Shown here one piece after another: positions 18,818 through 26,785 of a stretch of 64,000 nucleotides of DNA; position 1 is the first letter of the stretch; the number at the start of each line of letters is the position of its first letter. The translations under genes and the position numbers were made by a program. Below the pieces are notes generated by a model. It was not told the DNA's origin, did not search any database, and saw nothing but the letters and a program-made list of their open reading frames with translations. This DNA is from an uncultured Fidelibacterota bacterium (GTDB lineage Bacteria; Fidelibacterota; Marinisomatia; Marinisomatales; UBA1611): contig CACEUX010000004.1 in assembly GCA_902562835.1 (NCBI GenBank), forward strand, positions 1-64,000, read 5' to 3'.

Positions 18818-19303
18818 ATGAAAAAAATATTACCTATAATCATTCTAAAATTCTCATTATTTGGAGCGACCATAAATGTCGGTGAATCTGCGCCTAATTT
18901 TTCACTGGTAGACCAAGATGGGAACTTGCATCAACTCGATGACTACAAGGGCAATAACTTAGTTATTTATTTTTTCCCTAAGGCTGATACTCCTGGATGA
19001 ATAAGACAGGCATGCGGGTTCCGTGATGAATACAAGAATTTTGAAAAATATAATATATCGATACTTGGTATTAGTTATGATGACCAAAGCATTTTGAGAT
19101 CATTCAAAAAAAAATATGACCTTAATTTCAATTTATTATCTGATTCGAAAAGGGAAATGGGTAAGGCCTTTGGTGTTAATAAATATTATTTTTTCCCATC
19201 AAGAAAAACTTTTCTCATTAGTAAGGAAGGAGTATTAATTCATATCTTTGATGATGTTGATTTGCATACCCATCCTCAAGATATACTAAGATTTTTTAAC
19301 TAA
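18818..19303 (+). CDS. Periplasmic Bcp/PrxQ-type peroxiredoxin selenoprotein (UGA-encoded selenocysteine at residue 61)
   Basis: Conventional reading stops at a TGA at 18998-19000, but the same frame continues without another stop to 19303, giving 161 residues. The TGA falls exactly where Bcp-type peroxiredoxins have the peroxidatic cysteine (TPG-Sec-IRQAC-GFRD). The resolving Cys66 is five residues on, as in E. coli Bcp. The downstream half is fully conserved in type (ILGISYDD, NFNLLSDSKREMGKAFGV, FLISKEGVLIHIFDDVD), so decay is unlikely. A hairpin 11 bases after the UGA could be the SECIS. Residues 1-18 look like a signal peptide, which suggests a periplasmic thiol-dependent peroxidase. It is the first gene of a short operon with a second selenoprotein. 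Confidence 0.9.
19011..19028 (+). promoter_or_regulatory. Candidate bacterial SECIS hairpin of the peroxiredoxin gene
   Basis: The RNA reading CAUGCGG-GUU-CCGUGAUG can pair over seven base pairs. C19011 to G19017 pair with C19021 to G19028, with one wobble pair and one bulged G. A three-base loop GUU is left at 19018-19020. The stem begins 11 bases after the UGA and the loop lies 18-20 bases after it, within the spacing of bacterial SECIS elements bound by SelB. It lies inside the coding frame, as bacterial SECIS elements must. Confidence 0.7.
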
Positions 19304-19322
19304 ACACATTGGGTGAATACTT

Positions 19323-19547
19323 ATGAAAGTAATGATTGAATACTGTAGCCATTGAAACTACCTTCCTAGAGCCTCCAGTTTGGAGGCTAGCTTAAAACAG
19401 ACTTTCCAAGGAATAAATGTTTCGCTTATTTCAAGCGGTGGTGGTGTATTTGAAGTCACCCTAAATGGAGAGCTGATATTTTCAAAAAAAGCTTTAAATC
19501 GTTTTCCTGAGCAGGGTGAAATTGAGCAACTAATAGGACAGAGTTAA
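19323..19547 (+). CDS. SelW-like (Rdx family) selenoprotein with CxxU redox motif
   Basis: A 75-codon frame from ATG 19323 to TAA 19547, interrupted only by a TGA at 19353-19355 (residue 11). Reading this as selenocysteine gives MIEYCSH-Sec-NYLPRA, the CxxU motif at the N terminus of SelW/SelT/Rdx thioredoxin-like proteins. SLEASLKQTF, then a strand with GGGVFEVTLNGELIFSKK and NRFPEQGEIEQLIGQ, complete the usual small fold. Family length is about 70-100 residues. It starts 20 bases after the peroxiredoxin stop. SelW-like proteins are thiol oxidoreductases with poorly known partners, and its neighbour suggests a role in peroxide defence. Conventional gene calling would miss it. Confidence 0.9.
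19370..19388 (+). promoter_or_regulatory. Candidate bacterial SECIS hairpin of the selW-like gene
   Basis: AGCCUCCA at 19370-19377 pairs perfectly over eight base pairs with UGGAGGCU at 19381-19388, leaving the loop GUU at 19378-19380. The stem begins 14 bases after the in-frame UGA. The loop sequence is identical to that of the hairpin after the peroxiredoxin UGA while the stem sequence differs, as expected for two sites recognised by one SelB. Confidence 0.8.
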
Positions 19548-19554
19548 TTCAATA

Positions 19555-20313
19555 TTGATCACTGAAATTAAACATAACACTAATACCTATTATATTAATA
19601 CCCATGAAGGGGTGGACCTTTCAATTAGAAATGATTTCTTAGGTAGTGGTCCCATATTTTATGGTGCAGAAAAACCTCAGGTGAACGCTCTAAGAACTGG
19701 CGATTTTATTGGCGATATAAAAAAGGGGGGGAGCTGCAATGTCCCTATTGTCACTTTAGATATACACTGTACGGGAACCCATACAGAATCAATTGCACAC
19801 GTAATAGATTCAGAAGTAAAAATATCAGATGTTTGCCCCAAGGGTATGATTCCAGCATGGTTGGCTTCAGTAGAATTGCAGGAAGCAAATAGGACAAATG
19901 AATCTTATCATTGTGATATGAAGAATGACCTGGTGATCACAAAAGATGAACTACAGAAAAATACACTGGAACCTAATAATGCATTGATCATTAGAACGTT
20001 GCCGAATAATGTGTCTAAGAAAAAAAGGGATTACAATGTAGAACCTGCACCCTTCTTTACAAATGATGCCATTGATTATATTAATGCTTTAGGTGTGCAA
20101 CATCTTTTAGTGGATATTCCCTCTATTGATAAAGCAAATGATGGAGGGCAATTGGAAAATCATAAAAGATTCTTTAAACAAGGAAAGACCATTTCTGAAC
20201 TACTCTTTATTCCAGATAATGTAACAGATGGATTTGGCTTTTTGCAGATACAAATTCCAAACTGGGGTCTGGATGCAGCACCTAGTCGACCCATCTTTTA
20301 CTCAACTGCATAA
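19555..20313 (+). CDS. Cyclase-family metal-dependent hydrolase (kynurenine formamidase-like)
   Basis: A 252-residue protein of the cyclase/KynB superfamily, which hydrolyses amide or ester bonds with a bound metal. The metal motif is DIHCTGTHTESIAHV, a variant of HxGTHxDxPxH with Glu in place of Asp and Ala in place of Pro. Further family features are NALIIRTLPN, the late LLVDIPSIDKANDGG, and the HKRFF segment with the usual catalytic His. The only plausible start is the TTG at 19555, 8 bases after the selW-like stop, so it is probably the third gene of that operon. Substrate is unknown. No other kynurenine-pathway gene is nearby, so a tryptophan-degradation role is not supported. Confidence 0.82.
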   Translation: MITEIKHNTNTYYINTHEGVDLSIRNDFLGSGPIFYGAEKPQVNALRTGDFIGDIKKGGSCNVPIVTLDIHCTGTHTESIAHVIDSEVKISDVCPKGMIPAWLASVELQEANRTNESYHCDMKNDLVITKDELQKNTLEPNNALIIRTLPNNVSKKKRDYNVEPAPFFTNDAIDYINALGVQHLLVDIPSIDKANDGGQLENHKRFFKQGKTISELLFIPDNVTDGFGFLQIQIPNWGLDAAPSRPIFYSTA

Positions 20314-20384
20314 ACGTTTTTCAGACAGAAAATCTATTCCGTAATTTTAAGTAGTTATTTTTTTTATATAAGGATATTTATATT

Positions 20385-21668
20385 ATGAATGACCAAATGA
20401 AAAGTGTAATTACCTGCGATTTAGATGGAAAGGTTGAAACATTTAGTGATGGTGCTGAAACCCTATTTGGATACAACAGAGAAGAAGTTGTTAATAAGAT
20501 GAGGGTGAGTGATTTTAGCGATGGGCAAGTCGTCCTTGGGCATGTTATAAATTGGCTTGATGAATCTGTTAAAAAAGGGAAGTGGGAAGGTAATACTGCC
20601 TTCATCCATAAAAATGGAAGTGAATTACCTTGTCGTATCAAGATCACACCTACAAAAGGAAGTAATGGAGAGCATATCGGATATTGTGGCGTAACGACTC
20701 TTTTGAAAGATAAAACGCCAGATGAAGTAAGACCAAAGATTAGTTTTATGACACAGCTATTTACCTGGATGGTCATAATGCGTTTACCATTCTTATCTGC
20801 TACGATCGTTCCGATATTAGTTGGTGCTGCAGTTGCCAAATATGCTGGTTATCCCGTAGACTGGGGATGGTTAGGTTTGACTGTGCTTGGTGGAAGTCTT
20901 TTGCATATAGGAACCAATACATCTAATGATTATTTCGATCATATTAGTGGGACAGACGCCCTTAACTATAATTACAGCAATGTTGGATTGAATGGAGGAA
21001 GTAGGAGTATTCAAATGGGTTTGATCACCCCCAAAGGAATGCTCACTGTTGCTATTATAACATTTGCACTTAGTGCTATTGTTGGCATTCCTCTCATATT
21101 GAAAGCAGGTATGTCGGTCTTGTGGTTAGGGTTAATTGGATTTTTATCGGGTTTGTTTTATACTGCGCCACCTTTTCGTTTTTCATCTAGGAAAGGGTTG
21201 GGCGAGCTGCTCATAGGTCTGAATTTTGGTCCTCTTATGGTAGCTGGAAGCACCCTTATACAGACAGGAAAACTTCTCCCAGAAGCTTTTTTCGCAGGAA
21301 TACCAATTGGATTTCTAATAGCCGCTGTTGTTTATGTCAATGAATTCCCCGATCACGACAGTGATAAAGCTAGTGGTAAGAATACCTTAATAGTGGTCTT
21401 TGGTCCTGAGAAAGCAAGAGCTGGCTATGTTTCTTTAGTTGTAGCTGCTTTTTTAAGTGTAGTATTACTGGTCTTAAATGGAACTTTCCCTTCTTTGATT
21501 TTGATTACTCTTTTAGCTTCTTATTTTGGAGTTACCTCGATCCAGACATTATATAAATATTATAATGATAGACTTTTACAACCTGCGAATTGGGGCACCA
21601 TTACTATGCATAGTGTTGCAGGTGTGTTGCTATTTATAGGACTCTGGCTAGGTACGCCTGCTTTATGA
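20385..21668 (+). CDS. PAS domain fused to UbiA-family prenyltransferase (MenA-like)
   Basis: A 427-residue protein. Residues 1-110 form a PAS domain (ITCDLDGKVETFSDGAETLFGY, DFSDGQVVLGHV, NGSELPCRIKITPTKGSNG, GYCGVTTLLKD). Residues about 120-427 form an eight-to-nine-helix UbiA prenyltransferase. The two prenyl-diphosphate/Mg motifs are NDYFDHISGTD (181-191) and NEFPDHDSDKASGKNT (319 onward). These resemble 1,4-dihydroxy-2-naphthoate prenyltransferase of menaquinone synthesis. An AAGGA lies 10 bases before the ATG, and there is no stop or frame change between the domains, so the fusion looks genuine. A soluble PAS sensor on a quinone-biosynthesis membrane enzyme is unusual and may couple activity to redox, light or a small ligand. 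A strong terminator follows. Confidence 0.9.
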   Translation: MNDQMKSVITCDLDGKVETFSDGAETLFGYNREEVVNKMRVSDFSDGQVVLGHVINWLDESVKKGKWEGNTAFIHKNGSELPCRIKITPTKGSNGEHIGYCGVTTLLKDKTPDEVRPKISFMTQLFTWMVIMRLPFLSATIVPILVGAAVAKYAGYPVDWGWLGLTVLGGSLLHIGTNTSNDYFDHISGTDALNYNYSNVGLNGGSRSIQMGLITPKGMLTVAIITFALSAIVGIPLILKAGMSVLWLGLIGFLSGLFYTAPPFRFSSRKGLGELLIGLNFGPLMVAGSTLIQTGKLLPEAFFAGIPIGFLIAAVVYVNEFPDHDSDKASGKNTLIVVFGPEKARAGYVSLVVAAFLSVVLLVLNGTFPSLILITLLASYFGVTSIQTLYKYYNDRLLQPANWGTITMHSVAGVLLFIGLWLGTPAL

Positions 21669-21696
21669 CCTAAAGTCCTATTACAGCTATTTTTAT

Positions 21697-21723
21697 AAAA
21701 AGCCCCTTAGAAAGGGGCTTTTT
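21697..21723 (+). terminator. Intrinsic terminator after the PAS-UbiA gene
   Basis: AAAAAGCCCCTT at 21697-21708 pairs over 12 bases with AAGGGGCTTTTT at 21712-21723 around a 3-base loop AGA, ending in a T run. It lies 29 bases after the stop codon and separates this gene from the SOS cassette. The A-rich 5' arm means it could act in both directions. Confidence 0.9.
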
Positions 21724-21754
21724 ATTTGCACAAAACCAGAAATAATTGTAATAT

Positions 21755-21777
21755 ACTTACGAGTAACTTACGAGTAA
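21755..21777 (+). promoter_or_regulatory. Tandem palindromic operator upstream of the lexA-imuB-dnaE2 cassette
   Basis: An 11-base unit CTTACGAGTAA is repeated exactly and head-to-tail at 21756-21766 and 21767-21777. Each unit contains the imperfect palindrome TTAC-GA-GTAA. The spacing of 11 bases puts both on nearly the same face of the helix. It lies 20 bases before the small ORF and 172 bases before lexA. I infer that it is the binding site of the LexA encoded next to it, because mutagenesis cassettes are normally LexA-controlled. The motif differs from both the E. coli and Bacillus LexA boxes. Confidence 0.65.
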
Positions 21778-21796
21778 AATATTAATAGGTCTAAAA

Positions 21797-21952
21797 ATGA
21801 AGAAAAATAAATTTTATAAACAAGATAAGAAACAAGCTTCTATATCAGTGATCCGTGCTATGACAAGGATCAATGATCATACAAATAGACAGGCATCTCG
21901 TTCTATTGTATGGGATAGGAGATCGATCTTGCACCCATCTATTACCTCATGA
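21797..21952 (+). CDS. Small basic ORF (51 residues) leading the SOS cassette, unknown function
   Basis: An ATG frame of 51 residues starting MKKNKFYKQDKKQASIS and ending with a TGA that overlaps the lexA ATG by 4 bases (ATGA). An AGG sits 8 bases upstream of the start. The product is rich in Lys, Arg and Ser with no membrane segment and no recognised motif. The stop-start overlap is the same kind of junction seen between real genes elsewhere in the window, which supports translation. It may be a leader that couples lexA translation or a small SOS-induced peptide. It could also be fortuitous. Confidence 0.45.
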   Translation: MKKNKFYKQDKKQASISVIRAMTRINDHTNRQASRSIVWDRRSILHPSITS

Positions 21953-22569
21953 ACAAACCTCTGTCCCCAAAATTGAAAAAATTCTTGGATTGTGTTCAGC
22001 GATTTACATTGATCCATGATCAATCTCCATCATATGAAGAGATAATGGTCAGTCTAGGATTTGAATCACTGGGAACAGTAAACTGGTATGTAAAGACCTT
22101 GGAAGACCAAGGTTACCTATCACGTATAAAAGGTCCCAACGGCAAGCGGGCGCTCACTTTAATCCATAGAGAGCACGCCACAACTACAACGGCTCGTTTG
22201 CCGCTTCTGGGACTCATTGCCGCAGGTGAACCGATTGAAGCATTAGAAAATCCTGAAATGGTAGATGTACCCGTATCTTTATTGCACCCAGATCATTATG
22301 TTCTACAGGTTAAGGGAAACTCTATGATTGATGAACAGATCCATGATAAAGATTATATTGTTGCTAGGAAGACCAATACTGCGCGTTCCGGACAGATAGT
22401 AGTGGCGTTGATCAATGGCGAGGCTACTCTTAAGTATTACGTTCAAGGCCCTGGTGGTGTGGAACTGCACCCCAGAAATCCAGATTTTCCAATTATAAAA
22501 GTTGACCCCAAAGACGATTTTCATATTAATGGTGTGCTACTCTATTCCTTTCGGAATTATTTGAATTAG
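21949..22569 (+). CDS. lexA: LexA-type SOS repressor with autocleavage domain
   Basis: A 206-residue protein. Residues 1-75 form a winged-helix domain of LexA type (PSYEEIMVSLGFESLGTVNWYVKTLEDQGYLSR). The C-terminal S24 domain has the cleavage site Ala92-Gly93 in LIAAGEPI, Ser125 in KGNSMI, and Lys162 in GEATLKYY. The Ser-Lys spacing of 37 equals that of E. coli LexA. RecA-activated self-cleavage should inactivate it during DNA damage. It heads the polymerase genes and lies downstream of a tandem palindrome, so it probably controls its own cassette. Whether it is the global SOS repressor or a cassette-specific one cannot be told from this window. Confidence 0.93.
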   Translation: MNKPLSPKLKKFLDCVQRFTLIHDQSPSYEEIMVSLGFESLGTVNWYVKTLEDQGYLSRIKGPNGKRALTLIHREHATTTTARLPLLGLIAAGEPIEALENPEMVDVPVSLLHPDHYVLQVKGNSMIDEQIHDKDYIVARKTNTARSGQIVVALINGEATLKYYVQGPGGVELHPRNPDFPIIKVDPKDDFHINGVLLYSFRNYLN

Positions 22570-22580
22570 GTACACTATGC

Positions 22581-23753
22581 ATGACCAAGAAAGACGTTCT
22601 TCATATACGTCTTAAGAATATAGAACTCCAGATGGAGCGTATGATGGATCCTGATCTAAAAACACGACCGGTCGCCATCATATCTTCACCTCATCATAAT
22701 GGTAGTATTATTTTTTTATCTCCTGAAGCAGAAGAAGAAGGACTATCACGAGGGATGAAGGTTTCTGTGATACGAAAAATGAGTAATTGTACGCAACTCT
22801 TACCTTATAATCGTTCCCTTTATGATCGCATACACAGTTATATATATCGAGCCTTATCATCATTCACACCGATTGTAGAACCTCAGGATATAGGTGAGTT
22901 CTTTTTAGACATGCATGGTATGCGTGCTATTAATGGACATATAAAGAATACAGGGCTATCTGTTATCAACCATATTAAATATCAGACCAATCTTTCCAGT
23001 ATAGTTGGTATCAGTGTGAATAAGTTGGTAAGCCGTATTGTAACAGCTGTTATTCAAGAGCCAATTCATCAGGTGAAGAGTGGTGAGGAAGCTCAATTTC
23101 TTTCACCTTTGAAGCCATTGGTCTTACCTACAGTAAGGGAAAAATCAGTCCACCGTTTACTAAGATTCTTACTAGTTAAACACATTAGTCAGATCCAATC
23201 AATGACAACTGTGCCAGATGATTTTCGAACATTATTCGGAGTCCATGCTTCTGCGCTTTATAAGGAATGTCAGGGTCATGATACATCATTGGTCAGGCCA
23301 TTTCACCTTAGAGACCATATCCTTGAACAGACCATTCTTCCAGAGGATACTAATGATGAGAACACGCTATATGCTGTCATCAAAGATCTATCAGAGCGAG
23401 TGGCTTTTAAACTTCGACAACGTAAGCAGATAGCAGATAAAATTCGATTGGAAGTACACTATACAGATGGATATAAGAAGCAGAGGATAGGAAAGATCAA
23501 AGGTGCCGATGATCTATCTGCCATCACTGAATGTAAAAAATTATTTAAAAAGGCCAATGAACGGCGAAATCGCGTCCGCACGATACTTGTAGATGTTTGG
23601 GATTTTCAGCCTTATGTAGTTCAAGAAGATCTATTCTCTCATATAGAACAACAAAATTTATCTCTATCTATAGCAATCGATAAGATCCGTTCAAAATACG
23701 GGGTCCATAGTTTACAAACTGCTAATGTATATCAAGCTTTAAGGCCGGCCTAA
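22581..23753 (+). CDS. imuB: ImuB-like, probably catalytically inactive Y-family DNA polymerase homologue
   Basis: A 390-residue Y-family protein. The segment VLHIRLKNIELQME aligns with the first catalytic motif (typically VLHVDMDCFFASVE), but both Asp positions are Arg and Lys. The second motif SIDEAFLD is DIGEFFLD, losing another Asp. It should therefore not polymerise. Near the C terminus QEDLF at 348-352 fits the beta-clamp-binding pentapeptide. These traits define ImuB, the adaptor that links the clamp to the error-prone polymerase DnaE2. Its gene lies 11 bases after lexA and its stop overlaps the dnaE2 start by one base. No imuA gene is present in the cassette. Confidence 0.85.
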   Translation: MTKKDVLHIRLKNIELQMERMMDPDLKTRPVAIISSPHHNGSIIFLSPEAEEEGLSRGMKVSVIRKMSNCTQLLPYNRSLYDRIHSYIYRALSSFTPIVEPQDIGEFFLDMHGMRAINGHIKNTGLSVINHIKYQTNLSSIVGISVNKLVSRIVTAVIQEPIHQVKSGEEAQFLSPLKPLVLPTVREKSVHRLLRFLLVKHISQIQSMTTVPDDFRTLFGVHASALYKECQGHDTSLVRPFHLRDHILEQTILPEDTNDENTLYAVIKDLSERVAFKLRQRKQIADKIRLEVHYTDGYKKQRIGKIKGADDLSAITECKKLFKKANERRNRVRTILVDVWDFQPYVVQEDLFSHIEQQNLSLSIAIDKIRSKYGVHSLQTANVYQALRPA

Positions 23754-26700
23754 TGTTTGTTCATTTGAATATTCATTCTGTGTATTCTGCTATGAAAGGT
23801 CTTTTATCACTAACAGATATGATAGGTCTTGCTAGATCGCACTCAATGAACACATTGGCCCTAACAGATGTAAATGGAATATGGGGTTTTATTCGTTTTG
23901 TTCAACAATGTAATAGTTCAGATATACAGCCCATTGCTGGGGTCAATCTGATAACAGACAAACAAGAAGTGGTAATATTAGTTGAGAATCAATCTGGCTA
24001 TGAGAACCTATGTCGGATCATATCTCATATTCATGATGACCATACACAGAAAATTTCTGATATTATAAGAAAATATTCTTCAGGTCTTTTTGTTTTATCA
24101 TATGATGCTTTGACCTTGAAAGAATTACAGCGTTCTATACCTAACACGCATCTTTTTATTGAACTCCGACCAGGTATGGAAGAATCAGTCATACAAAAAT
24201 TAGCAAAGGATTTAAAATTAGAAATTGTAGCGACAGGAGATGTTTATTTCAAAAGTAAAAGGGATCATATATCTCATAAGATCCTTTATGCTATCGATCA
24301 TAATCTTACTCTTGAAAAGGTAGGCCCATTGGGGTACAAGTCAGACCAGCACTGGTTTCGAAATGAAGAAGAAATGGTAAAACTTTTTCCTAATAGTTTA
24401 GGCGCACTTAATAATAGTCGATATCTATCAGACCGTTGTAAGACAGATTGGTCATTTATTAATACCATTTTTCCAGGCCTTTCTCTTAAAGATACATATC
24501 GTTCTAATAGAAAATTAAAAAACAAGGTGTTCGAAGGTGCTAAAAAACGTTATGGTAATATCAATGGAGACGTACGTTCCCGAATTGAGTATGAACTTAA
24601 TATCATAACCCAAAAAGGATTTGCACCTTACTTTCTTATCGTTCAGGATATTGTAAACCAGACCCGTGCTACTATTGGTCGAGGTTCTGCAGCGGCATCA
24701 ATAGTGAGCTATTGTCTTTTTATTACTCAGGTCGATCCTTTAAAGTATACACTTCAGTTTGAAAGATTCATTCATCCAGAACGGAAGGACATGCCAGATA
24801 TCGATGTTGACTTCCCCTGGGATGAACGAGATGATATTCTGGATTATGTTTTCAGAAAGTATGGGAAAGAACGTACGGCCATGGTATCTAGTCAAGTGTT
24901 TCTAAAACCTCGTTCAGCAATCCGGGAAGTGGGGAAGGTCTATGGACTGTCAAATGAAGAGATCAAAAGTATCACCAATCGTATTGGATGGTATACTTCT
25001 CGTAGAGATCTCAAGAACTGGATATCTAATGATCAACGTTTTAGTAATGTGAATCTGGATGATATGGTCCTCAAGGTTTTAAAAGAAAGTGAGAAGGTTG
25101 TGGGTGCTTTCCGTCATTCATCGGTCCACCCAGGAGGTGTGGTCATTGTACCTGATGAGATCAGGAGATATATCCCCGTACTGCAAGCACCAAAAGGCGT
25201 GCAGATCGTTGAATGGGAAAAAGATCAAGTAGAGGATTCAGGACTTTTAAAAATAGACCTTCTGGGTAATCGTAGTCTATCAGTCGTCCGTGATGCGATT
25301 CGCCGCATAAACTTAAACTATGGAGATGGTGCATCTCAGAATAAATATTTGGATTATCATCAGATACATGCTGTTGGTGATCATAAGACTGAAAAAATTA
25401 TGAAAGCAGGTAAGACAATGGGAGTTTTTTACATTGAGAGTCCAGCTACTCGTCAACTTTTAGCTAAAGCAGGTGTGGTGGACTTTGAACATGTGGTGAT
25501 CTATTCATCCATTATTCGTCCTGCAGCAAATCGATATACTAATTTGATGCTTTCTAGGATCCATGGTGAAAAATGGGATGTTATTCACCCAGACATGGGT
25601 TTTTTAAAGGAGAGCTATGGTATTATGGTATATGAGGAGCAGGTATCTATGGCAGCTATGACGATGGCAGGATTAGGCTATGCAGAAGCAGAAACACTGA
25701 GAAAGACTATGAGTAGAGATTCTATGAAACATCTTATCCCTACTTGGAAACAGAAATTCACTAATGGAGCCCACCGCCGTGGTTATTCTTTAGATATGAT
25801 CCATAATATATGGGATATGATTGTCTCTTTTGTGGGCTATTCTTTCTGTAAACCACATTCTGCATCCTATGCCATGCTTTCATTTACCTGTGCATATCTT
25901 AAAGCGCATTTTCCTGCTGAATTCTTAGCAGCTGTCATATCTAATCAGGGTGGATATTATTCATCGTATGCCTACATGAGCGAAGCACGGAGATTTGGAA
26001 TCAAGATATTACATCCAGATATTAATGATAGTGTTTACAACTGGTATGGTAAAAATAATGAGATCCAAGTAGGCTTCATGAGTATCAAGAGACTACGGCA
26101 GAAAGCGATCGGTCTAATACTAGATGAACGGAAAGCAGGAGCGTTTGATTCTCTAGATGATTTTTTATTCCGTGTTGAACTAGATCTGGCTGATGCAATG
26201 GCCTTAACGAATGCTGGCTGTTTTAAATCAATAGCACCAGACCTGACTCACCAAGATATTGCATACAAAGTAGCTGGGTTTTACCTTCAAAATGAGTCTC
26301 GAAGATCATTTGATTCGACCCCTCTAAAACGGAGCCCAATATCACATGATACATATCGATTAGAATTAGATACTTTTGGTTTTCCTATTTCTATTCATCC
26401 TTTGGCAAGATATAGACCGATACTAAGCAAGAGGATTATATATGCTAAAGATATTCCACACTTTTTTGGCCAATCTATTTATCTGATAGGGTTATATATC
26501 ACTCGAAAGGAATCAATGACACGTAGATCAGATCCTATGGAGTTCTTAACACTTGAAGATGAGACCGATATATATGAGTGTGTCCTATTCCCGAATGTTT
26601 TCAAGGAATTTGGTGATCTTCTTCATTGGGAAACGCTATTCATTATACGTGGTACAGTGGAAGAATCTTTTGGGGTATATAGTGTGACCATTGAAAAAAT

Positions 26701-26785
26701 GGGAAGCCTACAACAGTGGTTGCACAAATTGGATCAAGATAGATCTCAGTCTAGCTATGCACTCAACTCTAAAATGGCATTGTAG
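23753..26785 (+). CDS. dnaE2: Error-prone DNA polymerase III alpha-type subunit DnaE2/ImuC
   Basis: A 1010-residue C-family polymerase. An N-terminal PHP domain begins FVHLNIHSVYS. The polymerase palm carries GRGSAAASIVSYCL and the catalytic pair in PDIDVDF (348-354), with the third Asp in LKIDLLGN. A helix-hairpin-helix region and an OB fold (IYLIGLYITRKES) follow. The length of about 1000 residues, rather than about 1160 for replicative DnaE, and its position directly after an ImuB-like gene identify it as the translesion polymerase of an SOS mutagenesis cassette. Its stop is followed by about 140 bases of non-coding DNA with no clear terminator. Confidence 0.93.
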   Translation: MFVHLNIHSVYSAMKGLLSLTDMIGLARSHSMNTLALTDVNGIWGFIRFVQQCNSSDIQPIAGVNLITDKQEVVILVENQSGYENLCRIISHIHDDHTQKISDIIRKYSSGLFVLSYDALTLKELQRSIPNTHLFIELRPGMEESVIQKLAKDLKLEIVATGDVYFKSKRDHISHKILYAIDHNLTLEKVGPLGYKSDQHWFRNEEEMVKLFPNSLGALNNSRYLSDRCKTDWSFINTIFPGLSLKDTYRSNRKLKNKVFEGAKKRYGNINGDVRSRIEYELNIITQKGFAPYFLIVQDIVNQTRATIGRGSAAASIVSYCLFITQVDPLKYTLQFERFIHPERKDMPDIDVDFPWDERDDILDYVFRKYGKERTAMVSSQVFLKPRSAIREVGKVYGLSNEEIKSITNRIGWYTSRRDLKNWISNDQRFSNVNLDDMVLKVLKESEKVVGAFRHSSVHPGGVVIVPDEIRRYIPVLQAPKGVQIVEWEKDQVEDSGLLKIDLLGNRSLSVVRDAIRRINLNYGDGASQNKYLDYHQIHAVGDHKTEKIMKAGKTMGVFYIESPATRQLLAKAGVVDFEHVVIYSSIIRPAANRYTNLMLSRIHGEKWDVIHPDMGFLKESYGIMVYEEQVSMAAMTMAGLGYAEAETLRKTMSRDSMKHLIPTWKQKFTNGAHRRGYSLDMIHNIWDMIVSFVGYSFCKPHSASYAMLSFTCAYLKAHFPAEFLAAVISNQGGYYSSYAYMSEARRFGIKILHPDINDSVYNWYGKNNEIQVGFMSIKRLRQKAIGLILDERKAGAFDSLDDFLFRVELDLADAMALTNAGCFKSIAPDLTHQDIAYKVAGFYLQNESRRSFDSTPLKRSPISHDTYRLELDTFGFPISIHPLARYRPILSKRIIYAKDIPHFFGQSIYLIGLYITRKESMTRRSDPMEFLTLEDETDIYECVLFPNVFKEFGDLLHWETLFIIRGTVEESFGVYSVTIEKMGSLQQWLHKLDQDRSQSSYALNSKMAL

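Noticed and set aside
18818-19303. Reading the peroxiredoxin as a pseudogene broken by a nonsense mutation
   Set aside because: The TGA is exactly at the catalytic position, the rest of the frame is intact and conserved in type, and the next gene shows the same pattern with a matching hairpin.
19323-19547. Treating the interval between the peroxiredoxin and cyclase genes as non-coding
   Set aside because: A SelW-like frame with an in-frame UGA in a CxxU motif fills it.
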